Both the position numbers and the translations under genes were made by a program. A stretch of 64,000 bases of DNA from Stenotrophomonas sp. MYb238 (lineage in GTDB: Bacteria > Pseudomonadota > Gammaproteobacteria > Xanthomonadales > Xanthomonadaceae), in contig NZ_WIDL01000012.1 of the NCBI RefSeq assembly GCF_009496535.1, positions 60,813 through 124,812 of the forward strand, given 5' to 3'. Positions 39,208-48,687 of this stretch are shown here, one piece after another. The notes under the pieces were generated by a model. That model was not told where the DNA came from and ran no database searches. It saw nothing but the letters and a program-made list of their open reading frames with translations. Position 1 is the stretch's first letter, and the number at the start of each line of letters is the position of its first letter.

Positions 39208-39846
39208 TCAGGTGCGGCTGCACACCACCAGGTGGCGCTCGCCCACCAGTCCCGGCACCTGCAGCGGACGGACCTCCAGCACGCGCCAGTCGGCGGGCAG
39301 CGCGGCGATCTCCTCGTGCGGGTGCACGCCCTTCATCGCCAGCAGGTGGCCGCCGAGGCGCAGCAGGTGGCCACCGACCGCGACGATGCCGGCCAGGGTG
39401 TCCATGGCGCGGGCGGTCAGATTGTCGTAGGCGGCCGGCTCGTCCAGCGCCTCGGCGCGCGACTCGGCCACGCGGGCGTTGCCCAGGCCGAGCTGGCGCA
39501 CGGCCTCGCGCAGGAAACGCGCCTTCTTGCCGTTGCTCTCCACCAGCGTCACCCGCAGCTGCGGGCGGGCGATGGCCAGCGGGATGCCGGGCAGCCCGGG
39601 ACCGGTGCCGAGGTCGGCCAGGGTGCCGGACTCGATGTGCGGCACCATCGCCAGCGAATCGAGCAGGTGGCGGGTGACCATCTCGTGCGGGTCGCGGATG
39701 GCGGTGAGGTTGTAGGTGCGGTTCCAGCGCACCAGCAGCGCCAGGTAGGCCAGCAGCGGCGGCGCCAGCGCGGCGTCCAGGCCCATGGCCTGCAGCCCGC
39801 GCTGCAGTTCGTCGGCCACGCCGGGCGGGAGGGAGGTGTCGTTCAT
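39208..39846 (-). CDS. rsmG: 16S rRNA (guanine527-N7)-methyltransferase
   Basis: 212-residue SAM-dependent methyltransferase (GidB). SAM motif I is [16 protein letters not shown] near residue 77, with the family block [21 protein letters not shown] before it and [19 protein letters not shown] after it. It modifies G527 of 16S rRNA, and loss gives low-level streptomycin resistance in other bacteria. It is next to parAB, as in many proteobacteria. Confidence 0.96.
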   Translation of the reverse strand: MNDTSLPPGVADELQRGLQAMGLDAALAPPLLAYLALLVRWNRTYNLTAIRDPHEMVTRHLLDSLAMVPHIESGTLADLGTGPGLPGIPLAIARPQLRVTLVESNGKKARFLREAVRQLGLGNARVAESRAEALDEPAAYDNLTARAMDTLAGIVAVGGHLLRLGGHLLAMKGVHPHEEIAALPADWRVLEVRPLQVPGLVGERHLVVCSRT

Positions 39847-39857
39847 GGCGGAATTAT

Positions 39858-39930
39858 GTAGGAGCGCACCCTGGTGCGCGATGGGGCTTTGCGCGGGCAA
39901 GCCCCATCGCGCACTGAAGTGCGCTCCTAC
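39858..39930. repeat. single GTAG palindromic element, GCGCAC subtype with altered loop
   Basis: Left hairpin is GCGCAC-CCTG-GTGCGC, while the right arm keeps GCGCACTGAAGTGCGC. The loop changed but the stem was kept. It lies 12 bp upstream of the rsmG start codon. Confidence 0.9.
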
Positions 39931-39940
39931 GAGTACGCGC

Positions 39941-40528
39941 CTACGCGGGGTACCACGCCAGCGCGGCGCGGAAGTCCGCCGCCGCCTGCCATTCGTGCAG
40001 GTGCCAGCGCGCGGCCTCGCCCAGCCCGGGGTCGCACCAGGCCAGATGCAGGGCCCCGTCGTCGCCGGGGGCAAAGCGCAGCCGGTGCAGGCCGAAGGAA
40101 ATGCCATGGCCGTGCGCCTTGAGCAGGGCTTCCTTGGCGCACCAGACGCGGAAGAACCAGTGCTCGCGGGCGGCATCGTCCAGCCCGTCCAGCCAGGCGA
40201 TCTCGTCGGGATGGAAGAAGCGGGCGATCACCTGGCGCATCTGCTGGCGCGGGCGCTGCTGTTCCAGGTCCACGCCCAGCCGGACGCGTTCGCCCAGCGC
40301 CACCAGCAGGTGGCCGCCGCTGTGGCTCCAGCCGGTACCGTAATGCGAGAGCCCGCCGATCAGCCAAGGCCGGCCGCGCTCGTCGCGGGTCAGCGGCAGC
40401 GCCTGCGGCGTGCTGTCGAGTTCGGCGGCCAGCAGCTCGCGCGCCTGCGGCTCGCCGCGGGTGCCGGGCACGTGCGGCAGCTGCCAGACCCGCACCTGGC
40501 CGAACCGCCAGGCCTGAACCGGCGCCAT
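39941..40528 (-). CDS. 4'-phosphopantetheinyl transferase (Sfp type)
   Basis: 195-residue enzyme that moves phosphopantetheine from CoA to carrier proteins. The metal/CoA motif GVDLEQQRP and the [19 protein letters not shown] motif (W-x-x-KEA-x-x-K) are both present, as are the N-terminal substrate loop residues [19 protein letters not shown]. The start [10 protein letters not shown] at 40528 is chosen over an upstream ATG. It is the only such enzyme in the window and the best candidate to activate XanC, although it lies 34 kb away. Confidence 0.88.
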   Translation of the reverse strand: MAPVQAWRFGQVRVWQLPHVPGTRGEPQARELLAAELDSTPQALPLTRDERGRPWLIGGLSHYGTGWSHSGGHLLVALGERVRLGVDLEQQRPRQQMRQVIARFFHPDEIAWLDGLDDAAREHWFFRVWCAKEALLKAHGHGISFGLHRLRFAPGDDGALHLAWCDPGLGEAARWHLHEWQAAADFRAALAWYPA

Positions 40529-40624
40529 CAGTCCCGGACCCCGGTCCACAAACGCTTCACGCCCGATCGTCTTGACTGCACGGGTCGCACCGCTCCGGGT
40601 GCATCGACGAAAGGAGACATCGGC

Positions 40625-40879
40625 ATGGGCATCATCATCTGGTTGATCGTGGGCGGCGTCGTCGGCTGGCTTGCCAGCCTCATCATGCGCCGCGATGCGC
40701 AGCAGGGCATCATCCTGAACATCGTGGTGGGCATCATCGGCGCGATGATCGCCGGCTTTCTCTTCAGCGGCGGCAGCATCAACGGCGCCATCACCCTGCG
40801 CTCGTTCCTGTTGTCCCTGCTCGGCGCGGTGATCCTGCTGGGCATCGTCAACCTGTTCACGCGCAGAAGCGTGCGCTGA
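40625..40879 (+). CDS. GlsB/YeaQ/YmgE family small membrane protein
   Basis: 84-residue integral membrane protein with three glycine-rich helices, starting MGIIIWLIVGGVVGWLASLI. It contains the family's MRRDAQQGIILNIVVGIIGA block and ends in a basic tail RRSVR. These proteins are linked to general stress responses; mechanism unknown. A clear AAGGAG at 40611-40616 supports the start. Confidence 0.9.
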   Translation: MGIIIWLIVGGVVGWLASLIMRRDAQQGIILNIVVGIIGAMIAGFLFSGGSINGAITLRSFLLSLLGAVILLGIVNLFTRRSVR

Positions 40880-40900
40880 TCCGGCACGCCCGCAGGCAAC

Positions 40901-40928
40901 GGAGCCCGGCCGGCGACGGCCGGGCTCC
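40901..40928. terminator. bidirectional terminator between the YeaQ-like gene and xthA
   Basis: A perfect 12-bp stem, GGAGCCCGGCCG with its complement, and a GCGA loop lies between two convergent genes. Short T/A tails are weak on both sides. Confidence 0.75.
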
Positions 40929-40934
40929 GCCGTT

Positions 40935-41708
40935 TCAGTCCTTCGCCAACTGCACCCACGCCGGGGCGTGGTCGCTGGGGCGGTCCCAGGTACGCGGTTC
41001 GCGGTCGATGCCGGCAGCCACCGCCTGCGGCCTGAGCGCCTCGGACACCAGGGTCAGGTCGATGCGCAGGCCCAGATCGCGGCGGAAACCCGCCGCGCGG
41101 TAATCCCACCAGCTGAAGATGCCCGCCTCCTCGTTGTGCAGGCGGAAGCCGTCGTGCAGGCCCAGCTGCAGCAGCCTGCCCAGCGCGCCGCGCTCGGCGG
41201 TGGAAGTGAGGATGTGGTCGCCGTTCCACACCGCCGGGTCGTGCACGTCGCGGTCGTCCGGGGCGATGTTGAAATCGCCCAGCACCACCAGCTTTGGGTG
41301 CTTCAGCAGCTCGGCGGCGATCCAGTCGTGCACCGCGTCCAGCCAGCGCAGCTTGTAGGCGTACTTCTCGGTGCCCACGTCCTGGCCGTTGACCACGTAG
41401 AGGTTGACCACGCGCACGCCGTTGACGGTGCCGGCGATCGCCCGCTTCTGCTCGTCGTCGAAACCGGGGATGCCGATCTGCACGTCCTCGATCGGGTCGC
41501 GCGCCAGCAGCGCCACGCCGTTGTAGGTCTTCTGCCCGGCGAACACGTTGCGGTAGCCCAGCTCGAGCAGGCGCGTGTCCGGGAACTTGTGGTCCTCCAG
41601 CTTGGTTTCCTGGATGCCGACCACGTCCGGGGCGAAAGCGGCCAGCCACTGTTCCAGGTGCGGCAGGCGGACATTGAGCGAATTGACGTTCCACGAGGCG
41701 ATTTTCAT
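40935..41708 (-). CDS. xthA: exodeoxyribonuclease III (AP endonuclease)
   Basis: 257-residue base-excision repair nuclease. It starts MKIASWNVNSLNVRLPHLE. Catalytic motifs are IQETKLED (Glu), LYVVNGQDVG, LGDFNIAPDDRDV (Asp/Asn pair) and SDHAPAW (His). It cuts abasic sites and degrades DNA 3' to 5'. Monocistronic, with its upstream gap (41709-41851) shared with the divergent lyase gene. Confidence 0.95.
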   Translation of the reverse strand: MKIASWNVNSLNVRLPHLEQWLAAFAPDVVGIQETKLEDHKFPDTRLLELGYRNVFAGQKTYNGVALLARDPIEDVQIGIPGFDDEQKRAIAGTVNGVRVVNLYVVNGQDVGTEKYAYKLRWLDAVHDWIAAELLKHPKLVVLGDFNIAPDDRDVHDPAVWNGDHILTSTAERGALGRLLQLGLHDGFRLHNEEAGIFSWWDYRAAGFRRDLGLRIDLTLVSEALRPQAVAAGIDREPRTWDRPSDHAPAWVQLAKD

Positions 41709-41763
41709 GGCGCGATTCTACGGCCTGCCAGCGCGCGCCGGACCGGCGGCGGCCGGGCCACTG

Positions 41764-41790
41764 CAAACAAACGCTATCGCATGAATGTCC
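41764..41790 (+). promoter_or_regulatory. shared upstream motif, site 1 (lyase/symporter genes)
   Basis: AACAAACGCTATCGCATGAA and the next bases ATGT match two sites upstream of the tandem receptors at 46176 and 48688. Consensus is AACAAAYSCTA-4-ATGAAYRT. Site 1 ends 61 bp before the CitE-like start. It is probably a regulator binding site, most simply for the LysR protein encoded between them. Confidence 0.6.
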
Positions 41791-41851
41791 GGGAACGCAC
41801 TTTTTCAGCGTTCCGAATCGCGCAGACTGCCCCGCAGGATGAGGGGAAACC

Positions 41852-42715
41852 ATGCGTAGCAAGCTGTTCGTGCCCGGCGCCCGCCCGGAACTGTTCGACA
41901 AGGCGATGGCCGGCGCGGCCGATGCCCTGTCCCTGGACCTGGAAGACTCCGTGCCCGAGGCCGGCAAGGCCGCAGCGCGCGTGCAGGTCGCCGCGTTCCT
42001 GCGCCGCGATGACGTGGCCGCCAGCGGTCGCTTGCTGATCGTGCGCAGCAACGGCGCCGCCAGTGCCCACTTCGCCGCCGACCTGGCGGCGGTGGCGCTG
42101 CCCTCGGTCTGGCTGCTCAACCTGCCCAAGGTCGAATCCGCGGCGCAGGTGCGCGACGCAGCCGCCGCGCTGGAGCGCGCCGAGGCCGGCAACGGCGTCA
42201 CGCGCCCGATCGGCCTGCTGCTCAACATCGAGACGCCGCGCGGCCTGCGACAGGCCGCGGAACTGGCCGCCGCGCACCCGCGCGTGGCCGGCCTGCAGCT
42301 CGGGCTGGGCGACCTGTTCGCGCCCAACGGCATCGCCCGCACCGCGGCCAACGTGCACGCCACGCTGTTCGCGCTGCGCATGGCAGCGGCCGAAGCCGGC
42401 GTGTTCGCCTGCGACGGCGCCTTTCCCGACGTCGGCGACGACGAGGGCTTCCGCGCCGAGGCGCGGATGGCGCGCGAGCTGGGCTTCATCGGCAAGAGCT
42501 GCATCCATCCGCGCCAGGTCGGGCTGGCCAACGCGGCCTTCGACGTGTCCGACGATGCGGTCGAGGAAGCCCGCCGCATCGTCGCCGCCGCCGCGGCGGC
42601 AGCCGCGCAGGGCCGCGGTGCGTTCCTGTTCGAGGGACGCATGATCGACCTGCCTTTCCTGCGCCGCGCCGAGGCGCTGCTGGCCGGCGCCAGCCGCACG
42701 CGCGCCGCCTCCTGA
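41852..42715 (+). CDS. CitE-like HpcH/HpaI family acyl-CoA lyase/aldolase
   Basis: 287-residue TIM-barrel lyase of the citrate lyase beta/malyl-CoA lyase group, which cleaves or forms beta-hydroxyacyl-CoA thioesters with Mg2+. It starts MRSKLFVPGARPELFDKA, then DLEDSVPEAGKAAAR (metal/substrate Asp and Glu), IVRSNGAAS, LLLNIETPRGL, and the C-terminal LGFIGKSCIHPRQV. No citrate lyase alpha/gamma genes are nearby, so it is not citrate lyase. GAGGGG precedes the start. With the CoA transferase at 57601 it could degrade a hydroxy-dicarboxylic acid. Confidence 0.85.
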   Translation: MRSKLFVPGARPELFDKAMAGAADALSLDLEDSVPEAGKAAARVQVAAFLRRDDVAASGRLLIVRSNGAASAHFAADLAAVALPSVWLLNLPKVESAAQVRDAAAALERAEAGNGVTRPIGLLLNIETPRGLRQAAELAAAHPRVAGLQLGLGDLFAPNGIARTAANVHATLFALRMAAAEAGVFACDGAFPDVGDDEGFRAEARMARELGFIGKSCIHPRQVGLANAAFDVSDDAVEEARRIVAAAAAAAAQGRGAFLFEGRMIDLPFLRRAEALLAGASRTRAAS

Positions 42716-42731
42716 CCCTCCATTTCGAGCC

Positions 42732-45164
42732 ATGCCGATGCCGATGCCTGCCGCCGTGCCCGCCTTCCCCCTGCCCCGACGCCTGCTGCGCGGCCTGCGC
42801 CTGTTCGCGGCGGCGGCGCTGCTGGCGCTGGGCGGCACCGCGGCGGCGGCGGCGGAAAACCTGAGCACCGTGACAACCGGAAGCCTGGCGCCGTTGCCGG
42901 CCGATGCCGGCCAGCCGACGCTGCTGGCGATCGACGGCCGCGACGTCGCGCTGGCCGCCGGCAAGGCCTGGGCGCTGGGCAGCGACGGCAAGGCCTGGCA
43001 ACCGCTGGCGCTGGCGCCGGCCGTGACCAGCGCCGACATCCGCATGGCGGTCAACGCCGGCGGCCAGACCTGGCTGCTGCGCGGTACCACCGCCACCGAC
43101 GACAGCGACCGCCTCCAGGCCGTACGCCTGCAGGGCGACACCCTGGCGCTGGGGCGCACGCTCGCGCTGCCGGTGGCGCTGGGCCAGGCGCAGGCCGCCG
43201 CGCTCGGCGACGTGCTGTACGTGGCCGGCACCGGCGCCGATGGTTCGATGCACCTCTACCGGCACACGCTGGCGGCCGAAACGGGCGGCTGGCAGGCGCA
43301 GCCGGCTTGGCCGGCCGGCGGCCGGCTGGTGGCGCTGCAGGGACAGAAGGGCGGCCTGTACGCGGTCATCGGCGATGCCGGCGGCGACGCGCTGTGGCGC
43401 TGGACCGCGGACAGGGGCTGGCAGCAGGCGCCGGCGCCGGAAGGGCACATCCTGCCCGGCTCGCTGCGCGCGCTCGGCCAGGCGCATCTGCTGATGCTGG
43501 TGCGCGATGCCGATGCCATCGGCCTGCGCACCTTCCACACCATCACCAGCGCCTGGGCCACGCTCGACACGCCTGCGGCGCCGGCGCCGCAGTCCATCGC
43601 CGCGCGCGGCAACGGCCTGGCCTGGACCGGCGCCGACGGCAGCGTGCACTACGCCGAGGTGCAGGGCGGCAAGCACCTGCTGGGCTGGCTGGACTGGAGC
43701 GTGATCGTCGTCTACCTGATCGGCATGATCGGCATCGGCGTGTATTTCTACCTGAAGGACCAGACCGCCTCGGAATCTGACTTCTTCGTCGGCGGCCGCA
43801 GCATCCCGTTCTGGGCGGCGGGCATCAGCCTGTACGCCACCAACACCAGCTCGATCAGCTTCATCGCCATCCCGGCCAAGGCCTACGAGACCAACTGGCA
43901 GTACCTGACCAACAACCTGGTCGCGGTGCTGGGCCTGATGTTCGTGGCGGTGTGGATCGTGCCGCTGCTGCGGCGGCTGGACCTGATGAGCGTGTTCTCC
44001 TACCTGGAGACGCGTTTCCACCCGGCCATCCGCATGCTCGCCAGCGCGCTGGCCATCGCCATGCAGGTCGGCAGCCGGTTGAGCGTGATCCTGTTCCTGC
44101 CGGCGCTGGCGATCGCCACCATCACCGGCATCGACGTGGTCTGGAGCATCCTGATCATGGGCGTGTTCACCATCATCTACACGGTGATGGGCGGCATGCG
44201 CGCGGTAGTGTGGACCGACTTCGTGCAGGTGTTCGTGAAGATGGGCGGCGCGATCTTCGCCATCGGCTTCATCGTGTGGACGCTGGGCGCCGACTTCGAC
44301 GGCATCCGCGAAGCGGCGATGGCCGAGAACAAGACCAAGCTGCTGGACTTCAGCTTCGACCTGACCAAGGCCACGGTATGGGGCTTCATCTTCCTGGTCG
44401 TGTTCGACGTGGTGCTGACCTTCCCCAAGGACCAGGTGCTGATGCAGCGCACGCTGGCGACCAAGTCGGACAAGGAGGCCGGGCGCTCGATCTGGATCTT
44501 CGCCGCGATCATGATCCCCGGCGGCTTCATCTTCTACAGCATCGGCACCGCGCTGTGGATGTACTACAAGCACAACCCGGGACGCCTCGACCCGCTGCTG
44601 CCGATCGACGCCACCTTCCCGCTGTTCATCGCCGCCGAGCTGCCGCCGGGCGTGACCGGGCTGATCATCGCCGGCATCTTCGCCGCGGCCATGTCCACGC
44701 TGTCGAGCATCATCAACAGCGTGGCGACCCTGCTGTCGGTGGATTTCTACGACAAGCTGGCCAGGAACCCGACCGAACGCGGCAGCGTGCGCTTCGCCGA
44801 GATCATGACCGTGGTCGTCGGCCTGGCCGGCATGGGCCTGGCGCTGGTGCTCTCGCGCTACGACATCCACTCGCTGTTCGACGTCTCCATCGAACTGGCC
44901 GGCCTGCTCGGCGGCGGCTTCGCCGGCGCCTACACGCTGGGCATGTTCACCCGCCGCGCCAACTCGCCGGGCGTGGCCATCGGCATCGCCGGCAGCATCG
45001 CGCTGACCCTGCTGGCGTGGTCGTTCGACCTGGTGCACCCGTACTTCTACCTGGGCATCTCGATCCTGCTGTGCATCGTGATCGGCTACCTGGCCAGCCT
45101 GTGTTTCCCGGCGCCGGCGCGCTCGCTCAAGGGCCTGACGATCTACCGCCAGGACGCCACATGA
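42732..45164 (+). CDS. sodium:solute symporter with N-terminal beta-propeller domain
   Basis: 810 residues, about 300 longer than a standard SSS transporter. A signal segment (RLFAAAALLALGGTAAAAA) is followed by about 270 residues of repeated short strands, such as RMAVNAGGQTWLLRGTT and GDVLYVAGTGADGSM, resembling a kelch-like or epimerase-type propeller on the periplasmic side. From residue 316 on come about 13 helices with SSS features ESDFFVGGRSIPFWAAG, IYTVMGGMRAVVWTDFVQ and FAAAMSTLSSIINSVATL. It starts 16 bp after the lyase gene, so they form one operon. Substrate unknown. Confidence 0.87.
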   Translation: MPMPMPAAVPAFPLPRRLLRGLRLFAAAALLALGGTAAAAAENLSTVTTGSLAPLPADAGQPTLLAIDGRDVALAAGKAWALGSDGKAWQPLALAPAVTSADIRMAVNAGGQTWLLRGTTATDDSDRLQAVRLQGDTLALGRTLALPVALGQAQAAALGDVLYVAGTGADGSMHLYRHTLAAETGGWQAQPAWPAGGRLVALQGQKGGLYAVIGDAGGDALWRWTADRGWQQAPAPEGHILPGSLRALGQAHLLMLVRDADAIGLRTFHTITSAWATLDTPAAPAPQSIAARGNGLAWTGADGSVHYAEVQGGKHLLGWLDWSVIVVYLIGMIGIGVYFYLKDQTASESDFFVGGRSIPFWAAGISLYATNTSSISFIAIPAKAYETNWQYLTNNLVAVLGLMFVAVWIVPLLRRLDLMSVFSYLETRFHPAIRMLASALAIAMQVGSRLSVILFLPALAIATITGIDVVWSILIMGVFTIIYTVMGGMRAVVWTDFVQVFVKMGGAIFAIGFIVWTLGADFDGIREAAMAENKTKLLDFSFDLTKATVWGFIFLVVFDVVLTFPKDQVLMQRTLATKSDKEAGRSIWIFAAIMIPGGFIFYSIGTALWMYYKHNPGRLDPLLPIDATFPLFIAAELPPGVTGLIIAGIFAAAMSTLSSIINSVATLLSVDFYDKLARNPTERGSVRFAEIMTVVVGLAGMGLALVLSRYDIHSLFDVSIELAGLLGGGFAGAYTLGMFTRRANSPGVAIGIAGSIALTLLAWSFDLVHPYFYLGISILLCIVIGYLASLCFPAPARSLKGLTIYRQDAT

Positions 45165-45258
45165 ACGGCGCGCGCGCATCCTGCGCGACCATGACGTTGG
45201 TCGGATGCCGCGCGCCATGCCCTGCTGTAGGTTTGCCCCGGACCCAGAGGGCATAGCC

Positions 45259-46140
45259 GTGGAAACCCAGTTCCTCAACACGTTCGTCACCGTGGTGGAC
45301 CGCGGCTCGATGGCCGCGGCAGCGCGCTCGCTGCACATCACCCCGGCCGCGGTCGCCCAGCAGATCCGCACGCTGGAGCGCGAACTCGGCGCGCCGCTGA
45401 TCGCCCGCGCCGGGCGCACGGTCAGCGTCACCGCCGAGGGCGCGCGCATCCTGCAGCGCGCGCGCGACCTGCTGCGCGACGTGTCCGACCTGCGCAGCGT
45501 GGCCAACGAGAGCGGCATGGCCGGCGAACTGCGGCTGGGCGCCTGCCCGACCGCGCTGGCCGGGCTGGTGCCGGACATCCTGGCGCGCATGGTGGCCAAG
45601 TTCCCCGAGATCAACGTGTTCATCCGCCCGGGCTATTCGGCCGACCTCTACGGCGCGGTGGAAGCCGGCGACCTGGACGCGGCGATGGTGCTGCAGGCGC
45701 CGTTCTCGCTGCCCAAGACCTGCGACTGGCAGCTGCTGCGCGAGGAGCCGATGGTGGTGCTGGCGCCGGCGCGGCTGGCCGGGCGCGACCCGCACGACCT
45801 GCTGCGCGACGAGCCGCTGATCCGCTACGACCGCCACGAATGGGGCGGGCGCCAGGCCGACGAATACCTGCGCCGCGTCGGCATCGTGCCGCGCGAACGC
45901 TTCGAGCTCAATGCACTCAACGCCATCGCGGTGATGGTGGACCGCGGCCTGGGCGTATCGCTGGTGCCGGACTGGGCGCGGCCCTGGCCCGAAGGCCTGG
46001 CGGTGGCGCGGCTGCCCTTGCCCGAACCGTGCGAGCCGCGCCGCATCGGCATGGTCTGGTCGCGTTCGTCGGTGCGCATCCGCCAGGTCAACGCGCTGCT
46101 GGACGAAAGCCGCGCCGCGCTGTTGCCCGGCCGCGCCTGA
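45259..46140 (+). CDS. LysR family transcriptional regulator
   Basis: 293 residues from a GTG at 45259. The N-terminal winged helix-turn-helix is clear: METQFLNTFVTVVDRGSMAA and then AARSLHITPAAVAQQIRTLE, and the co-inducer domain begins GELRLGACPTALAGLVPDIL. It has the same direction as the symporter (94-bp gap) and the receptors. Its likely targets are the three matching motifs at 41764, 46176 and 48688. Effector unknown. Confidence 0.9.
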   Translation: METQFLNTFVTVVDRGSMAAAARSLHITPAAVAQQIRTLERELGAPLIARAGRTVSVTAEGARILQRARDLLRDVSDLRSVANESGMAGELRLGACPTALAGLVPDILARMVAKFPEINVFIRPGYSADLYGAVEAGDLDAAMVLQAPFSLPKTCDWQLLREEPMVVLAPARLAGRDPHDLLRDEPLIRYDRHEWGGRQADEYLRRVGIVPRERFELNALNAIAVMVDRGLGVSLVPDWARPWPEGLAVARLPLPEPCEPRRIGMVWSRSSVRIRQVNALLDESRAALLPGRA

Positions 46141-46175
46141 GAGGCGCCGGCGGCCGGTCGCCGTGGCTGCGATCG

Positions 46176-46203
46176 GCAACAAACCCTAGGCAATGAACAT
46201 ACC
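46176..46203 (+). promoter_or_regulatory. shared upstream motif, site 2 (first receptor)
   Basis: AACAAACCCTAGGCAATGAA followed by CATACC, 183 bp before the receptor start. It opens a leader of about 205 bp that is similar along its whole length to the leader of the second receptor. Confidence 0.6.
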
Positions 46204-46385
46204 AACGCGCGCTTCTATCGTCATGAAGCCGCACCTAGTCTTCGCCCATGACCGGCCAACGCGTGGCCAGGCTCCGCAGAGAGTCGCCACCACGCCGGTA
46301 CGGCGGGCGCGAGCCCGGATGTGTTTCCCGGCGCGCGCGGCTCCCCGGCCGTCGACGCCGCAATCCACTTCGGGGGGAGAGAACC

Positions 46386-48557
46386 ATGACCAATCCAATC
46401 AGCGCACGCAGCGGCGCGACGGCCAGGACGCACCTGTCGCTGGCCGTCGGCCTCGTGCTCGCCACGGTCGCCGCGTCGGCGGCCGCGCAGGACGCAACCA
46501 CCCAGCCGGCCAACCAGGACGCGATCAACCTGGACAACGTGATCGTCACCGGCACGCGCGCGCCCAAGGCCGTGGACCGCATTCCCGGCGCGGTCAGCAT
46601 CGTCAGCCTGCAGGAAGTGCAGAACTCGCTGAGCCTGACCGAGGACGCCACCGCGGTGCTCACCCGCACCATCCCGGGCTATTCCGAATCGACCCAGGCG
46701 CTGACCAACTCCGGCGAGACCCTGCGCGGGCGCATCGCGCTGCGCCTGTTCGACGGCATCCCGCAGACCTCGCCGCTGCGCGAGACCAACCGCGCCGGCA
46801 GCTTCACCGACCTGGGCGTGATCGGCCGCATCGAAGTGGTCAACGGCCCGTCCGCGGCCGAAGGCGTCGGCGCCGCCGGCGGCATCATCAACTACATCTC
46901 CAAAACGCCGGAAGAAGGCAGCCACACCACCGTCAACACCCGCTGGAGCACCCAGGGCCGCGACGACAGCGACGGCTGGAAGGTCGGCCTGAGCTTCGGC
47001 CACAAGGAGGACGCCTACGACCTGCTGCTGGCCACCTCCTTCGTCGACCGCGGCATGGCCTACGATGCCCGGGGCCGCAAGATCGGCATGCGCGGCTCGG
47101 GCACGATCAACGACTCCGAAGCCAGGAACCTGTTCCTCAAGCTGGGCACCAACTTCGGCGAGGCGGACATGCAGCGCCTGCAGGTGTCGGTCAGCCGCTT
47201 CAACCTGACCGGCAAGGGCAACTACACCGGCGTGATTGGCGACCGCGCCAACAACGTCACCTCGACCTCGGTGCCCGGCACGCCGCTCGGCGCCAAGACC
47301 GAGTTCAACGACTTCAACCAGCTGGCGCTGTCCTACAGCCATTCGGACTTCTTCGGCGGCACCCTGCTGGCCGACGCCTACCGCGCCGACCAGCACATGC
47401 GCTACCCGGCCGAGGACGGCGCCGACCGCCAGGATCCGCTGATCGCGCCGATCGGCACGCTGATCGACCAGTCCGAGGTCAACTCGGACAAGAAGGGCTT
47501 CCGTACCTCGTGGACCCGCGGCGGCCTGTTCAACGTGGACGGCCTGGAACTGCGCCTGGGCGTGGACCGGGTGAAGGACACCACCGACCAGCGCCTGGCG
47601 CTGACCAACCGCGTGTGGGTGCCGCCGATGGAGTACACCTCCACCGCGCCGTACACGCAGCTGAGCTGGGACATCGGCGACCTCACCCTGAGCGCCGGCG
47701 TGCGCCGCGAGAGCGGCGAACTGCACGTGGACAGCTACACCACCACCTACTACAACAAGCGCGTGTTCGTCGAAGGCGGCACCCTGAAGTACCGCGAGAC
47801 CCTGCCCAACGCCGGCCTGGTCTATCGTTTCACCGACACCCTGTCGGCCTACGCCTCGTACTCGGAAGGCTTCAGCCTGCCCAACGTCGGCATCCCGCTG
47901 CGCAACATCAACAAGCCGGGCTACAAGGTCGACGGCATCCTCGACCTGCAGCCGATCGTCGTGGAGAACAAGGAGATCGGCTTCAACTGGCGCGCCGGCA
48001 ACGCCTCGGCCAGCGCCTCGTACTACCGCAGCTATTCCGAGCTCGGCGTCTCGCTGAGCACCGACCCGGTGACCGGCGACTTCGTCATGAACCGCGGCCC
48101 GGTGCGCATCAACGGCATCGAACTGACCGGCAGCTACGACTTCAGCAGCGACCTCAGGCTCAGCGCGATGTACTCGCACATCGTCGGCAAGACCTGGTTC
48201 GTCAAGAACGGGCCGCTGGACAAGCGCATGGGCGCCAACGACGTCAGCCCGGACAAGATCGGCATGAACCTGTTCTGGCGCTTCGCCGCGCAGGCCGACC
48301 TGAACCTGGGCGCGACCACCCTGCTCTCGCGCACCATCAACCAGGGCCGCAGCGGCGCCGAGCACACTTCCGGCCGCACCCTGCTGGACCTGAGCGTGAA
48401 CTACGACACCGGCCGCTTCGGCAAGCTGACCCTGGGCCTGGAGAACCTGCTGGACAAGCAGTACATCCTCACCACCTCCGAGGCCAGCAACGCCAACGAC
48501 GACTGGATGGCCGGGCGCGGCCGGGTGATCTCGCTCTCGCACACCATCGCGTTCTGA
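46386..48557 (+). CDS. TonB-dependent receptor, first of a tandem pair
   Basis: 723-residue outer-membrane transporter driven by TonB-ExbBD. Signal peptide ends ASAAAQ near residue 35. A TonB-box-like LDNVIVTGTR precedes the plug (residues about 50-170), which contains RIALRLFDGIPQTSPLRET and NGPSAAEGVGAAGGIINYIS. The 22-strand barrel follows and ends LSHTIAF with terminal Phe. GGAGAG precedes the start. It is closely related to the next gene. No neighbouring siderophore genes are seen, so a carbohydrate or glycoside substrate is more likely. Confidence 0.92.
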   Translation: MTNPISARSGATARTHLSLAVGLVLATVAASAAAQDATTQPANQDAINLDNVIVTGTRAPKAVDRIPGAVSIVSLQEVQNSLSLTEDATAVLTRTIPGYSESTQALTNSGETLRGRIALRLFDGIPQTSPLRETNRAGSFTDLGVIGRIEVVNGPSAAEGVGAAGGIINYISKTPEEGSHTTVNTRWSTQGRDDSDGWKVGLSFGHKEDAYDLLLATSFVDRGMAYDARGRKIGMRGSGTINDSEARNLFLKLGTNFGEADMQRLQVSVSRFNLTGKGNYTGVIGDRANNVTSTSVPGTPLGAKTEFNDFNQLALSYSHSDFFGGTLLADAYRADQHMRYPAEDGADRQDPLIAPIGTLIDQSEVNSDKKGFRTSWTRGGLFNVDGLELRLGVDRVKDTTDQRLALTNRVWVPPMEYTSTAPYTQLSWDIGDLTLSAGVRRESGELHVDSYTTTYYNKRVFVEGGTLKYRETLPNAGLVYRFTDTLSAYASYSEGFSLPNVGIPLRNINKPGYKVDGILDLQPIVVENKEIGFNWRAGNASASASYYRSYSELGVSLSTDPVTGDFVMNRGPVRINGIELTGSYDFSSDLRLSAMYSHIVGKTWFVKNGPLDKRMGANDVSPDKIGMNLFWRFAAQADLNLGATTLLSRTINQGRSGAEHTSGRTLLDLSVNYDTGRFGKLTLGLENLLDKQYILTTSEASNANDDWMAGRGRVISLSHTIAF

Positions 48558-48687
48558 CCGTCGCACCCACGGCGGCGTCCCGGGAACGGGGCGCCGCCGG
48601 CTTCCGTGCGCCCTTGCGACGACGGCCCGGCCGCCCATCGCACCACTGCAGGATGCGGGCGCGGCGCGCCGTCCGGGCGCCGCCGAT

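Noticed and set aside
41852-42715. Citrate lyase beta subunit in the strict sense
   Set aside because: No citD, citF, citC or citG genes nearby; a stand-alone CitE-like lyase is more likely.
42486-45623. 1045-codon minus-strand frame under the lyase and symporter genes
   Set aside because: It crosses two real genes on the other strand and shows no fold-like pattern.
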